DNA from: Marinobacter koreensis
GTDB lineage: Bacteria > Pseudomonadota > Gammaproteobacteria > Pseudomonadales > Oleiphilaceae
Direction of reading: 5' to 3'
Assembly: GCF_023156285.1 (NCBI RefSeq)
Contig: NZ_JAKZAJ010000002.1
Location: 248,001 to 312,000, forward strand
DNA: 64,000 nt
The first letter of the stretch is position 1. Each line of letters starts with the position of its first letter. Below the pieces are notes generated by a model, which saw nothing but the letters and a program-made list of their open reading frames with translations, was not told the origin of the DNA and ran no database searches. The position numbers and the translations under genes were made by a program. Below are positions 35,068 to 44,243 of the stretch, piece by piece.

Positions 35068-35790
35068 TTAACTGCCGACGACCTGCTCGGCCCACTTGGT
35101 CGGCTTGTGACGAACGTCTTCTCCCTCCACCATGTAGATGACATTCTCGGCGATGTTACAGGCGTGGTCGCCCACCCGCTCCAGGGCTCGCAATATCCAC
35201 ATGACCGACATGCATTTCGAAATATTGCGGGTATCTTCCATCATGAACGTCAGCAGTGAACGGGCCGCCGCCTTGTACTCCTCGTCAACCCGCTTGTCCT
35301 CTTTCATGATACCGATCGCCGGTTCGGGATCGAGGCGGGCGAACGCATCCAGGGCGTCCCTGAGCATGCCGCGCACATGGTTAGCAATGTGCTGGACTTC
35401 CACGTAACCACGCGGGGCCTTGCCCTCCTCGGCGAGCGTGATTGCCAGTTTGGCGATTTTCTTGGCCTCGTCGCCGATCCGCTCCAGATCCGCTACCATC
35501 TTGATGACCGCAATCACCAGGCGGAGGTCGCGGGCCGTCGGCTGACGACGGGCAATGATGTGGGTTGCCTCTTCATCAATGAGCAACTCGAGCTGGTCGA
35601 CCTGCTTGTCCCCGTCACGGACCTTCTCACCGAGATGACCGTCATTCTCCACAAGAGCGGTTACCGCTCCTGCAACATGGGACTCGACCATGCCACCCAT
35701 TTTCAGAAAGTTGGCCTTAAGCTCGGCAAGATCCTCGTCAAACTTCGCCGAGATGTGATCCCCGTGGCTCATATCCTTTTTATCTGGCAT
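35068..35790 (-). CDS. phoU: phosphate signalling regulator PhoU
   Basis: PhoU, 240 residues, two three-helix bundles, couples Pst transport to PhoR and keeps the Pho regulon off in phosphate excess. Family features: FDEDLAELKANFLKMGGMVESHV at the N-terminus, the metal-binding E(D)xxxD-type motifs in VIAVIKMVADLERIGDEAKKIA and RALERVGDHACNIAENVIYM. ATG 35790 has GGAG 10 bases upstream. In this cluster phoU is the first gene, upstream of pstS, whereas in E. coli it is last. Confidence 0.96.
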   Translation of the reverse strand: MPDKKDMSHGDHISAKFDEDLAELKANFLKMGGMVESHVAGAVTALVENDGHLGEKVRDGDKQVDQLELLIDEEATHIIARRQPTARDLRLVIAVIKMVADLERIGDEAKKIAKLAITLAEEGKAPRGYVEVQHIANHVRGMLRDALDAFARLDPEPAIGIMKEDKRVDEEYKAAARSLLTFMMEDTRNISKCMSVMWILRALERVGDHACNIAENVIYMVEGEDVRHKPTKWAEQVVGS

Positions 35791-36057
35791 ACAAAGCAGT
35801 CTCCAAAACGTAACTGTGCAGGTCGCGACCCGGAAGGAGGCCAAGCTGGGAGAGGCCCTGAATTATGGCGTCGCCGGCAAAGCACTAAAAGTCCTAATAT
35901 AGAGGAGGTGCAAACCTCTGCGCAAACTGTCCTCATGCGCGGCTCTGCTCCGATGGTTACCACACCAACATGACAATCGCATGGCACCCGGATGAATCGG
36001 CCCGGATCGTGTAAATTTACTTGCAGAGTGCCCGCAGGCCATTAACATGCAAGCTAC

Positions 36058-36063
36058 TATAAT
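36058..36063 (+). promoter_or_regulatory. candidate -10 of the thioesterase gene
   Basis: A perfect TATAAT 23 bases before the start codon, which would give a leader of about 17 bases. No convincing -35. The remainder of the 296-base divergent gap (35791-36086) has no PHO box or open frame that I can support. Confidence 0.45.
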
Positions 36064-36086
36064 AAATCGCAGAACAGGCTGGCTCC

Positions 36087-36491
36087 ATGACCGATTACGA
36101 CGACGACAAACCAAAACCCCGCGGCGAACTGACGCTTCAGGTCATTCCTCTCCCCTCTGACACCAATGCCAATGGTGACGTATTCGCCGGCTGGCTGGTC
36201 AAACAGATGGACATAGCGGCGGCAACTATGGCCGGGCGGATTTCCCAGGGCCGCAATGCAACCGTCGCCATGGACCGGATGGAATTCCTGTCGCCACTGA
36301 GGGTGGGGTCACAGGTTGGCTGTTATTGCGAACTGGTGGATATCGGCCGAAGCTCCATGAAGATCAACGTGGAAGTCTGGACACTGGACCGAACCGCCCG
36401 AACCCCCCGCAAGGTCACCGAGGGGCTCTTTGTTTACGTGGCGATCGACGAACACGGTCGGATCCGGGAAGTCCCGGAGCAGAACCTGTAG
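36087..36491 (+). CDS. YciA-type acyl-CoA thioesterase
   Basis: Hot-dog-fold acyl-CoA thioesterase, 134 residues, hydrolysing short to medium acyl-CoA in the cytoplasm. It shows the YciA/BFIT pattern: LQVIPLPSDTNANGDVFAGWLVKQMDIA, with the catalytic Asp-type residue in NGDVFAGWL, and AVAMDRMEFL-like (TVAMDRMEFLSPL) plus SSMKINVEVW. Length is normal for YciA (132 in E. coli). It ends 3 bases from the stop of the convergent dihydroorotate-dehydrogenase-like gene. Confidence 0.92.
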   Translation: MTDYDDDKPKPRGELTLQVIPLPSDTNANGDVFAGWLVKQMDIAAATMAGRISQGRNATVAMDRMEFLSPLRVGSQVGCYCELVDIGRSSMKINVEVWTLDRTARTPRKVTEGLFVYVAIDEHGRIREVPEQNL

Positions 36492-36494
36492 CAC

Positions 36495-37487
36495 TTACCG
36501 CCAGCCCTGCAAGAGGCGCGCGTAATTGAGGCGCTCCCAGGTGTGAGCATTGGGGGCGTTGTCCAGTGACAGGGCCCCGCGTGCTTCTGCCAGCGTGTTA
36601 TACCCCATTCGATCCAGTTGTCGACTGGCCTCTTCGGTGATCCGCCCAAGCGCTTCAGGCCCGTCCGCCAGCAGCGCCGAGACCACCTGCACCACAGTGG
36701 CGCCCGCCAGAATGGCTTTCACCGCATCATCGCCACTGTGAACACCGCCCGAGACAGCCATTTCAAGGCCCGTGCGACCGAACAGAGAGGCCACCGCATG
36801 CAGGCGAAGCGGCAATTCGGCATTGCTGGAGAGCACCACGTCCCGGCTCAGGGTCAGTTCGTCCAGATCCATATCCGGTTGGTAAAAGCGGTTGAACAGC
36901 ACCAGCCCTCGGGCGCCCGCCGCTTCCACGCCGGTCACGAAGGCTGGCAGGGCGGAGTAGAACGGGGACAGTTTAACGCTGACCGGCACAGAAACCTGCG
37001 CCACAACGGCCTGCACCACCTCCAGCTGTCGTTTCTCCAGTGTCGCGGCGGTATCAGACGGATCCGTGGCGAGATCATAAAGATTGAGCTCGATGGCCTC
37101 CGCTCCCGCGTCTTCCAGTTCCCGGGCATGATGGGTCCAGCCACCGGGCGTAACTCCATTGAGTGAGGCAATCACGGGCACATCCAGTTTGCTGCGGAGT
37201 AATTCCAGACGCCTGAGGTAACTGTGTGACCCTACTTCAAAAATCTCTGACTCCGGGAAATACGAGCGCGCCTCGGCGTCTCTGTTGATCTGGGAGTCGA
37301 TAAACTTGTGCGCCGCCATCTGCTCGGCCACCAGCTGTTCCTCGAACAGGGAATGCATCACCACCGCGCCGGCGCCAGCATCGACACAGGCCTTCAGGGC
37401 GTCCAGGTCATCAGTCAGCGGGCTGGCACCCACCACCAGGGGCGAGCGCAGGTCCAGTCCGAGCCATCGGGTTGTCAGCTCAGTCAT
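36495..37487 (-). CDS. dihydroorotate dehydrogenase-like flavoprotein
   Basis: A 330-residue TIM-barrel flavoprotein related to class 1 dihydroorotate dehydrogenases. FMN-binding elements are kept: SPLVVGASPLTDD, the lysine in VSVKLSPF, LFNRFYQPD and SGGVHSGDDAVKAILAGA. The catalytic-base loop (NxSCPN or NxSSPN in true enzymes) is IELNLYDLATDPS, so neither the Cys nor the Ser is present and orotate synthesis is unlikely. The ATG at 37487 overlaps the end of nifJ by 8 bases and its site GGAGGAGGG lies within nifJ, so translation is coupled. This pairing hints at a redox role with the oxidoreductase. Confidence 0.85.
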   Translation of the reverse strand: MTELTTRWLGLDLRSPLVVGASPLTDDLDALKACVDAGAGAVVMHSLFEEQLVAEQMAAHKFIDSQINRDAEARSYFPESEIFEVGSHSYLRRLELLRSKLDVPVIASLNGVTPGGWTHHARELEDAGAEAIELNLYDLATDPSDTAATLEKRQLEVVQAVVAQVSVPVSVKLSPFYSALPAFVTGVEAAGARGLVLFNRFYQPDMDLDELTLSRDVVLSSNAELPLRLHAVASLFGRTGLEMAVSGGVHSGDDAVKAILAGATVVQVVSALLADGPEALGRITEEASRQLDRMGYNTLAEARGALSLDNAPNAHTWERLNYARLLQGWR

Positions 37488-40400
37488 GACGTTCGCCCTC
37501 CTCCGGGTCCGATTCCACGTGTTCATGGGGCTCAAAGTGTATACCGGCCAGCTGTTTGTAGAGCTCTCGCTGGTCGTGGGCCGCTTCAGTGGCCGCGGCT
37601 ACCAGTTGTTCGTACCGTTCCGGGTCCCGCAGTTCCAGCATCCGGAACCGCGCCTCTTCCTGCATGTATTCTTTCATCGTTACTTTCTGGCGTACGGAAT
37701 CCAGCTGCAGGGGCGGTAAGCCATCGTCAATCCGCCGGGGATCGAAACGGTAGAGAGGCCAGGCCCAGCTGTCCACCGCTCGACGTTGCTGGGCGGGCGA
37801 ATGCACCAGATCATAACCATGGGCAATACAGGGACTGTGGGCGATGATCAGCGCCGGCCCCTCGTAGCTTTCGGCTTCCTGCAAGGCTTTGGTGGTCTGG
37901 TTGCTGTGGGACTGCAGGGCAATTTGCGCCACATACACGTGACCATAGCTCATGGCCAGCAGGCCCAGGTCCTTCTTGCGGGTTTCCTTGCCAGCCGATG
38001 CAAACTTGGCCACGGCCCCGATGGGCGTCGCCTTGGATTGCTGACCACCAGTGTTGGAATACACCTCGGTATCCAGCACCAGCAGCTTGAGGTTCTGCCC
38101 GGAGGCCAGAGCATGGTCGAGCCCTCCATAACCGATGTCGTAGGCCCAGCCATCCCCACCAATCACCCAGACGCTCTTGGGGCACAATTCATCCGCCAGG
38201 CTGGCCAGCTCGTCGGCCTCGGCACCCGGCTGGTCCGCCAGCCAATCCCGAAGACGGATGACCGCCTCCCGCCGGGCGATCAGGGCGGTTTCATCGATGG
38301 TGGCGCAGGGCCCTGTCAGACCGCTGTAGAGCGCCTCGGGCAATCCGGGGCGAAATTCCTCGAGCAGTTGCCGGGCCCGTGTCACCAGCTGGTTCAGCCC
38401 AACACGCATCCCCAGCCCCAGTTCTGCGGCATCTTCGAACAGCGAGTTGTTCCAGGTAGGTCCCCGGCCATCGGGGTTGACGGTGTACGGCGTCGTCGGC
38501 AGGTTACCGCCATAGATGGAGGAACAGCCAGTGGCGTTGGCAATCAGCAAACGGTCACCGAGCAACTGGGTCAACAGGCGGATATAAGGTGTCTCGCCAC
38601 AACCACTACAGGCGCCGGAATACTCGAACAGCGGAATCAGCAATGGCAGTGCCTTGAAGTCCCGGGGAATCCGGTCCCGCGGCACCGGCGGGAGGTTACG
38701 GAAAAACGCCAGGTTCTCGGCCTCAACCGTTCGATGGTCTTCCAGCGGCCTCATGTTGATGGCCTTGCGTTTCGGCTGACTTCGATCCTTTGCGGGGCAG
38801 ACTTCGACACACAGACCGCACCCGGTGCAATCGTCGGGCGCGACCTGAATCCGGTAGTCCAGTCCCTCCAGTTCCGACGTCTGGGTTTCCGGCACGGTCT
38901 CGAACGCTTCCGGCGCACCCTGGACCGCATCCGGCTCGAACACCTTGCTGGTGATGGCCGTGTGCGGACAGATCATTGCGCAGAAATTGCACTGCACACA
39001 GATATCCGACTCCCAGATCGGAATCTCGAGGGCAATGGTGCGTTTTTCATACTGACTCGTGCCGGTCGGCCAGGTGCCGTCCGGTGGAAACGCACTGACC
39101 GGCAGCCTGTCGCCCTGCCCCTCGAGTAGAAGCCGTGTGACTTTCTGGACGAAATCCGGGGCATCGTCCGGTACCCGGGGCGGTCGGCTTCGGGTTGCCG
39201 TCACCTGGTCCGGCACCGGCACTTCGTGGAGATTGGCCAGGGCGGAATCCACCGCTTCCACGTTGCGGCGAACCACCTCCGGTCCGCGACGCCCCCAGGT
39301 CTGACGAATGGACTCCTTGATGCGGTCAATGGCTTCGGCCCGGGGCAAGATGTCCGCCAGGACAAAGAAGCAGACCTGCATAACGGTGTTGATCCGCCGC
39401 TCCAGCCCGGCCTTTTCGGCGACGTCTGCCGCATCAATCACATACAGGCTTGCCTTGCGCTCCACCAGAACCCGCTGGGCCTCCACGGACAACCGGTCCC
39501 ACACCTGGTCCGGCGGCCAGGGTACGTTGAGCAGGACCGTGGCGCCCGGAGCGGCATGCTCAAGCACATCGAACCGCTCCAGAAACTGCGGGGTATGCAC
39601 GGCCACAAACTGGGCCTGACGAATCTGGTAGCTTGAGCGGATCGGATGCGGCCCGAAGCGCAGATGGGATACCGTGGTGGCCCCGGATTTCTTCGAATCA
39701 TAGACAAAATGCCCCTGGGCATAGAGGTCCGTACCCTCCCCCAGGATCTTGATGCTGGCCTTGTTGCTACTGACCGTACCATCGGCCCCCAGGCCGAAGA
39801 ACAGGGCACGGCGGGTTTCCGGCGATTCAATGTCCAGCTCGGCATCAACCTCCAGCGAAAGATGCGAGACATCGTCACGAACCCCCACGGTAAAGCGGGT
39901 TTTCGGAGCCGCTGCCTTCAATTCATCAAAGATGGCGCAAACCATGGCCGGCGTGAATTCCCGGGAAGACAGACCGTAGCGACCTCCGACCAGCCTTGGC
40001 AGTGTCTGGCGTTCACCCCGGCTATAGGCTTCCATCAAGGCACCACTCACTTCCAGCAGCAGCGGCTCGCCCTGGGCACCGGGTTCCTTGGTCCGATCCA
40101 GCACCGCCAGTTGCTGGACCGATTCAGGCAGCGCCTGGAGAAAGCGATCGGTCGCAAACGGCCGGAACAGGCGTACCTTGAGCACCCCGACCTTCTCGCC
40201 CTTGCTGACCAGCCAGTCCACGGTCTCGTGGGCGCACTCGGCGCCGGATCCCATCAGGATCACCACCCTTTCGGCTTCGGGGTGGCCGACGTAATCAAAC
40301 AAGCGGTAGCGACGCCCGGTTATGTCCGCGAACCGCTCCATCACCGACTCAAGCGTGTCGGGAAACGCCTGGTAGAAGGGATTGGTGGCTTCCCGCGACT

Positions 40401-41073
40401 GGAAAAAAGCGTCCGGATTCTGGGAAGTGCCCCGGACGACCGGGCGATCCGGTGTCATCCGTCGGGCACGGTGGGCATCCAGACCCGCACGGGGCACCAG
40501 CGCCCGCAGCTCCTCATCGCCGAGCGCCACAATCTTGGAAATCTCGTGGGAGGTGCGGAAGCCGTCGAAGAAATGCATCACCGGCACCCGGCTTTCCAGC
40601 GTTACCGCATGGCCGATGGCCGCCAGGTCCTGTGCCTCCTGTACCGATCCGGACGCCAGCAGCGCGAAGCCGGTGCCCCGCGCCGTCATCACATCGGAAT
40701 GATCGCAGAAGATGGACAGGGCATGTGTTGCCACGCTGCGGGCAGCGATGTGCATGCAGAAGGGCGACAGTTCACCGGCAATCTTGAACAGATTGGGCAG
40801 CATCAGCAGCAGCCCCTGAGAAGCGGTGAAGGTGGTCACCAGGGAGCCCGCCTGAAGGGCCCCATGTACAGCACCGGCAGCACCAGCCTCGGATTGCATT
40901 TCAACAACCTTCGGCACCTCGCCCCAAAGGTTTGGCCTGGTCAGGGCCGACCAGTCATCGGCGTGTTCACCCATGACCGACGCTGGGGTGATCGGGTAAA
41001 TCGCGATGGTCTCACTCAGACGGTAGGCCACTGAGGCGACTGCTTCGTTCCCGTCAAGGGTATGGAATTCCAT
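37480..41073 (-). CDS. nifJ: pyruvate:ferredoxin (flavodoxin) oxidoreductase
   Basis: Single-chain PFOR, 1197 residues, that oxidises pyruvate to acetyl-CoA and CO2 while reducing ferredoxin or flavodoxin. Domain I begins with SETIAIYPITPASVMGE; two ferredoxin-type clusters are CVQCNFCAMICP and CTGCGLCVEVCP; the proximal cluster has GACSGCGETPY; the thiamine site is GGDGWAYDIGYGGLDH and NTGGQQSKATP near the C-terminus. ATG 41073 has GGGAG 8 bases upstream and is preferred to GTG 41079. The C-terminal extension typical of NifJ is present. It overlaps the dihydroorotate-dehydrogenase-like gene. Confidence 0.96.
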   Translation of the reverse strand: MEFHTLDGNEAVASVAYRLSETIAIYPITPASVMGEHADDWSALTRPNLWGEVPKVVEMQSEAGAAGAVHGALQAGSLVTTFTASQGLLLMLPNLFKIAGELSPFCMHIAARSVATHALSIFCDHSDVMTARGTGFALLASGSVQEAQDLAAIGHAVTLESRVPVMHFFDGFRTSHEISKIVALGDEELRALVPRAGLDAHRARRMTPDRPVVRGTSQNPDAFFQSREATNPFYQAFPDTLESVMERFADITGRRYRLFDYVGHPEAERVVILMGSGAECAHETVDWLVSKGEKVGVLKVRLFRPFATDRFLQALPESVQQLAVLDRTKEPGAQGEPLLLEVSGALMEAYSRGERQTLPRLVGGRYGLSSREFTPAMVCAIFDELKAAAPKTRFTVGVRDDVSHLSLEVDAELDIESPETRRALFFGLGADGTVSSNKASIKILGEGTDLYAQGHFVYDSKKSGATTVSHLRFGPHPIRSSYQIRQAQFVAVHTPQFLERFDVLEHAAPGATVLLNVPWPPDQVWDRLSVEAQRVLVERKASLYVIDAADVAEKAGLERRINTVMQVCFFVLADILPRAEAIDRIKESIRQTWGRRGPEVVRRNVEAVDSALANLHEVPVPDQVTATRSRPPRVPDDAPDFVQKVTRLLLEGQGDRLPVSAFPPDGTWPTGTSQYEKRTIALEIPIWESDICVQCNFCAMICPHTAITSKVFEPDAVQGAPEAFETVPETQTSELEGLDYRIQVAPDDCTGCGLCVEVCPAKDRSQPKRKAINMRPLEDHRTVEAENLAFFRNLPPVPRDRIPRDFKALPLLIPLFEYSGACSGCGETPYIRLLTQLLGDRLLIANATGCSSIYGGNLPTTPYTVNPDGRGPTWNNSLFEDAAELGLGMRVGLNQLVTRARQLLEEFRPGLPEALYSGLTGPCATIDETALIARREAVIRLRDWLADQPGAEADELASLADELCPKSVWVIGGDGWAYDIGYGGLDHALASGQNLKLLVLDTEVYSNTGGQQSKATPIGAVAKFASAGKETRKKDLGLLAMSYGHVYVAQIALQSHSNQTTKALQEAESYEGPALIIAHSPCIAHGYDLVHSPAQQRRAVDSWAWPLYRFDPRRIDDGLPPLQLDSVRQKVTMKEYMQEEARFRMLELRDPERYEQLVAAATEAAHDQRELYKQLAGIHFEPHEHVESDPEEGERHD

Positions 41074-41113
41074 GGCCACTTCTCCCTGTCATGACCGTCC
41101 GGCTTTTCTGAGT

Positions 41114-42304
41114 CTAGGCAGGGCGCCTGCTGGCCGCAAGCGACCACAGGCCGAGAATCGGGCCGGGCACCAGAATCCACACCACCCACACACCCAGGGA
41201 TTGCCAGAGACCACTGGTCAGCCAGATGGCCGGCAGGGTCAGGCCGAAACCGATGGCGTTCATGACTGCCAGGGACGAGCCGACGAATTCCCGAGGGGCA
41301 TTGGCAGCAGCCAGGGCGGAAAACTGGGGCGAATCGGCAACGACAGCAACCCCCCAGCAACACAGGGCCAGCAGCAGGAAGCCGGAAGGCAGGCCGCTGA
41401 TCAGGGGGTAGATCAGACAGAATACCCCGGAGGTCGTCAGGGCAACCCTGGCGACCCACTCACTGCCCCGGGTCCGGCTCAGCCGGCCACCGCCGATGCA
41501 CCCGAGCGAGCCCAAAGCAATGATCGCGAACGCCAGCCAGGGAACGAGCGAATCAGGGAGCGCCAGCCGGTCCAGCTCCCTTCCGACCAGCAGCGGTGTC
41601 AGCATCCAGAACGCATAGAGCTCCCACATATGCCCCATGTACCCACCAGCGACAGCCCGGAAACGCGGCATGCCCAGCGCAACCAGGCCTTTCCGAAGCG
41701 GTACCGGCCCGGCACTTTTCGGCAGGTGCGGACCATCGCCCAGACGCCAGATCAGGCCAGCGCCGATCAGAGCCAACACCGACGCACCCGCCAGCGGCCA
41801 TTGCCAGGGCATTCCGAGTGTTGCGCCCCGCATCAGATGAGGCAATGCGGTACCCAGCGTAAGCATGCCCACCAGCCAGGCCAGCGCGGCCCCCGCGTAG
41901 CGGGGTGTCCACGCAATCACCATTTTCATGCCCAGCGGGTAGATGCCCGCCAGGCAAAGCCCCGTCAGAAATCGCAATACCAGTGCCAGTGGAAAGACAC
42001 CCGCGGCAAGAATGAATCCTGCGTTGACCAACGCACCGACCACGCTGGCAACCGCGAACATGACACTGGCACCAAAGCGGTCGGCGAGACCGGTGACCGC
42101 CAGCAGAAGGGTGCCGCTGATGAAACCGGCCTGGACCGAGAGCGTCATCAGCCCCAGATCGCTCTCGGTCAACACCAGCTCCCGGGAAAACGAGAGCCAG
42201 ACACCGTTCACACTGAACCATAACGAGGTGCCGAAAAGCTGCGCGATCACGATAACCGGAAGGGGGTAACGCCGGAAAAGATTCATCATTGTTGTTATCG
42301 TCAT
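41114..42304 (-). CDS. MFS transporter
   Basis: Major facilitator superfamily permease, 396 residues, about twelve hydrophobic helices. The loop 2-3 signature is GLADRFGASVMF and the helix 4 region reads RFLTGLCLAGIYPLGMKM. N-terminal FGTSLWFSVNGVW and the central six-helix split at about residue 200 (GDGPHLPKSAGPVPLRKG) are as in the family. It ends 40 bases upstream of nifJ on the same strand. Substrate not predictable. An alternative start is ATG 42289. Confidence 0.88.
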   Translation of the reverse strand: MTITTMMNLFRRYPLPVIVIAQLFGTSLWFSVNGVWLSFSRELVLTESDLGLMTLSVQAGFISGTLLLAVTGLADRFGASVMFAVASVVGALVNAGFILAAGVFPLALVLRFLTGLCLAGIYPLGMKMVIAWTPRYAGAALAWLVGMLTLGTALPHLMRGATLGMPWQWPLAGASVLALIGAGLIWRLGDGPHLPKSAGPVPLRKGLVALGMPRFRAVAGGYMGHMWELYAFWMLTPLLVGRELDRLALPDSLVPWLAFAIIALGSLGCIGGGRLSRTRGSEWVARVALTTSGVFCLIYPLISGLPSGFLLLALCCWGVAVVADSPQFSALAAANAPREFVGSSLAVMNAIGFGLTLPAIWLTSGLWQSLGVWVVWILVPGPILGLWSLAASRRPA

Positions 42305-42462
42305 TCTTGATGGCTTGATTCCAACCTATAGCCCCGTGCGTAAAGGCGAAATGCTACTTTGGTTGGCTTCTGACAAAGCTGTAATGAAGACTCTTGGATA
42401 GCCTGCTACTATCCACGCTGGCTCTCGGCCGCCTACCCGAACCTTGTAACGGACAGCACTCT

Positions 42463-43263
42463 ATGGAATCTTCCCACGCCCTTTTCCTTGGCCTGCTCCA
42501 GGGTTTTACCGAATTCCTGCCCATTTCCAGCTCCGCCCACCTGATCCTGACACCGGTATTTTTCGGATGGAGCGACCAGGGCGTCGGGTTCGACCTGTCG
42601 GTGCACTTCGGGACGCTACTGGCGGTGGTGCTGTATTTCCGCCGCGATGTGTTCGGTATCGCCCGGGATGGGCTGGTGTCGCTGTCGAGACGCAAACTGG
42701 TCGGTCAGGGCGCTCTTGCCTGGTATCTTGTGATCGGCACCATCCCCGCAGGCCTGGCCGGACTGGCCCTGCTCGATCTGATCGACACCGTGCTCCGGTC
42801 GCCCACGATTATCTTTGCCACCACACTGATTTTCGGCATCCTGCTCGGGGTTGCCGACTGGCGGCCGAGCCGCCACCGCACGATGGATTCGCTAAGCTGG
42901 AAGGATGCCCTGATCGTCGGTCTCGCCCAGGCCCTGGCTCTGGTTCCCGGCACGTCCCGCTCCGGGGTGACCATTACCGCCGGACTGTTCCTCGGCATGA
43001 CCCGGGAAGCAGCATCCCGCTTTTCTTTCCTGCTGTCGATCCCCATCATTGTGCTGGCAGCGTCGGTGAAGCTGCTTGAGGTGGCCACCTCCGATGTCGC
43101 CGTTGACTGGAGCGGCTTCCTGACCGGCGGCATCACCTCGTTTATCATGGCGATCACCGCGATTCACTTCTTCCTGAAGTGGCTCAACAAGGTGGGCATG
43201 TGGCCCTACGTCATCTATCGCCTGATCCTTGCCGCGGTCATCTATGCTGTACTCATGAACTGA
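42463..43263 (+). CDS. uppP: undecaprenyl-diphosphatase
   Basis: UppP/BacA, 266 residues, integral membrane phosphatase that recycles undecaprenyl diphosphate for cell-wall synthesis; extra copies confer bacitracin resistance. The N-terminal signature is LLQGFTEFLPISSSAHL (catalytic Glu and His), the second is ALVPGTSRSGVTI (Arg/Ser). Eight hydrophobic segments. Start at 42463 with GGA 9 bases upstream; the frame extends to 42394 but without a site. corA follows after 26 bases on the same strand. Confidence 0.96.
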   Translation: MESSHALFLGLLQGFTEFLPISSSAHLILTPVFFGWSDQGVGFDLSVHFGTLLAVVLYFRRDVFGIARDGLVSLSRRKLVGQGALAWYLVIGTIPAGLAGLALLDLIDTVLRSPTIIFATTLIFGILLGVADWRPSRHRTMDSLSWKDALIVGLAQALALVPGTSRSGVTITAGLFLGMTREAASRFSFLLSIPIIVLAASVKLLEVATSDVAVDWSGFLTGGITSFIMAITAIHFFLKWLNKVGMWPYVIYRLILAAVIYAVLMN

Positions 43264-43289
43264 TCCAATCGACAGAGCAGGAGCGGCCC

Positions 43290-44243
43290 ATGCTGAGATT
43301 CTTCAAGATCGTCAACGGCCTGATCAAGGAGCTGGACATCCCCCCCGAATCGGTCCGGGAACGCCTCCACGAGGCCGACTGGATCGACGCCTACGAGCCG
43401 GATGAAGACGAACGGCAGATTTTGCAGGGGCTGCTCAAGACCGATGTACCCGAACTTGACGACGTCGAGGAAATCGAAGCCTCCGCCCGCTGCTTTGTCG
43501 ACCAGGCCGGCATCCACGTCCACTCCCTGTTCCTGACCCAGGCCGACGGCCGCCATACCACGGTGTCGGTGGCTTGCATCCTGCAACGCAACTGCCTGAT
43601 CACGGTGCGGGAGGGTGAACTGGCCGACTTCCGCCTGTTACGAATGCGAGCCCGCCGCGGCCAGGTCGAAGCGCTGGACCCTTCGGGCCTGCTGGTGACC
43701 CTTCTTGAGCAGAAGGTGGAAAATCATGCCGACGGCCTGGAAGACCTCCACCGGCAGCTGGAGGAAGTCAGTTACCTGGTTTTGGAGGACGAGGACTCTG
43801 AGCTGGACGAGGCCATTAACCGCCTGGCGCGACTGGAAGACAGTAACGGAAAAACCCGCCTGTGCCTGATGGATACCCAGCGCAACATCTCATTCCTGCT
43901 GCGTCATCTGAGCAAAGAAGGCGAACTCCGGGAAACCCTCCGGGAGATCAACCGGGACATCGAAACACTGATGTCCCATACCACGTTCCTGTTCGACAAG
44001 ATCAACTTCCTGATGGATTCCACCCAGGGGTTCATCAACATTGAGCAGAACCAGATCATCAAGATCTTCTCCATCGCGGCGGTGGTTTTCCTGCCACCAA
44101 CTCTGGTCGCGAGCATCTATGGAATGAACTTCGTGCACATGCCGGAGCTGCAATGGCAGTTTGCCTACCCTGGCGCCATCGGGCTGATGATTCTGGCCGG
44201 GATTGCGCCCTACTGGTATTTCAAGCGCAAGGGTTGGTTATAA
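43290..44243 (+). CDS. corA: CorA-family magnesium/divalent cation channel
   Basis: CorA channel, 317 residues, a homopentamer importing Mg2+ (and Co2+/Ni2+). A large cytoplasmic N-terminal domain (1-250) with a long coiled helix (ENHADGLEDLHRQLEEVSYLVL) leads to two C-terminal helices. The pore signature is SIYGMNFVHMPEL, and the KRKGW tail is basic as usual. ATG 43290 has AGGAG 6 bases upstream. It is 26 bases after uppP, probably one operon, and its stop codon directly abuts that of uvrD on the other strand. Confidence 0.95.
   Translation: MLRFFKIVNGLIKELDIPPESVRERLHEADWIDAYEPDEDERQILQGLLKTDVPELDDVEEIEASARCFVDQAGIHVHSLFLTQADGRHTTVSVACILQRNCLITVREGELADFRLLRMRARRGQVEALDPSGLLVTLLEQKVENHADGLEDLHRQLEEVSYLVLEDEDSELDEAINRLARLEDSNGKTRLCLMDTQRNISFLLRHLSKEGELRETLREINRDIETLMSHTTFLFDKINFLMDSTQGFINIEQNQIIKIFSIAAVVFLPPTLVASIYGMNFVHMPELQWQFAYPGAIGLMILAGIAPYWYFKRKGWL

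Noticed and set aside
34814..35095. N-terminal extension of pstS
   Set aside because: It would remove the signal peptide from the N-terminus and run over the PHO box and into phoU; the AGGAGAG site is directly before 34813.
35791..36086. A second PHO box upstream of phoU
   Set aside because: Only single half-sites (such as TTGTCAT on the minus strand near 35970) without a partner at 11-base pitch.
37786..41034. Several long plus-strand frames opposite nifJ
   Set aside because: The opposite strand encodes an unmistakable 1197-residue oxidoreductase; these frames lack any recognisable motif.
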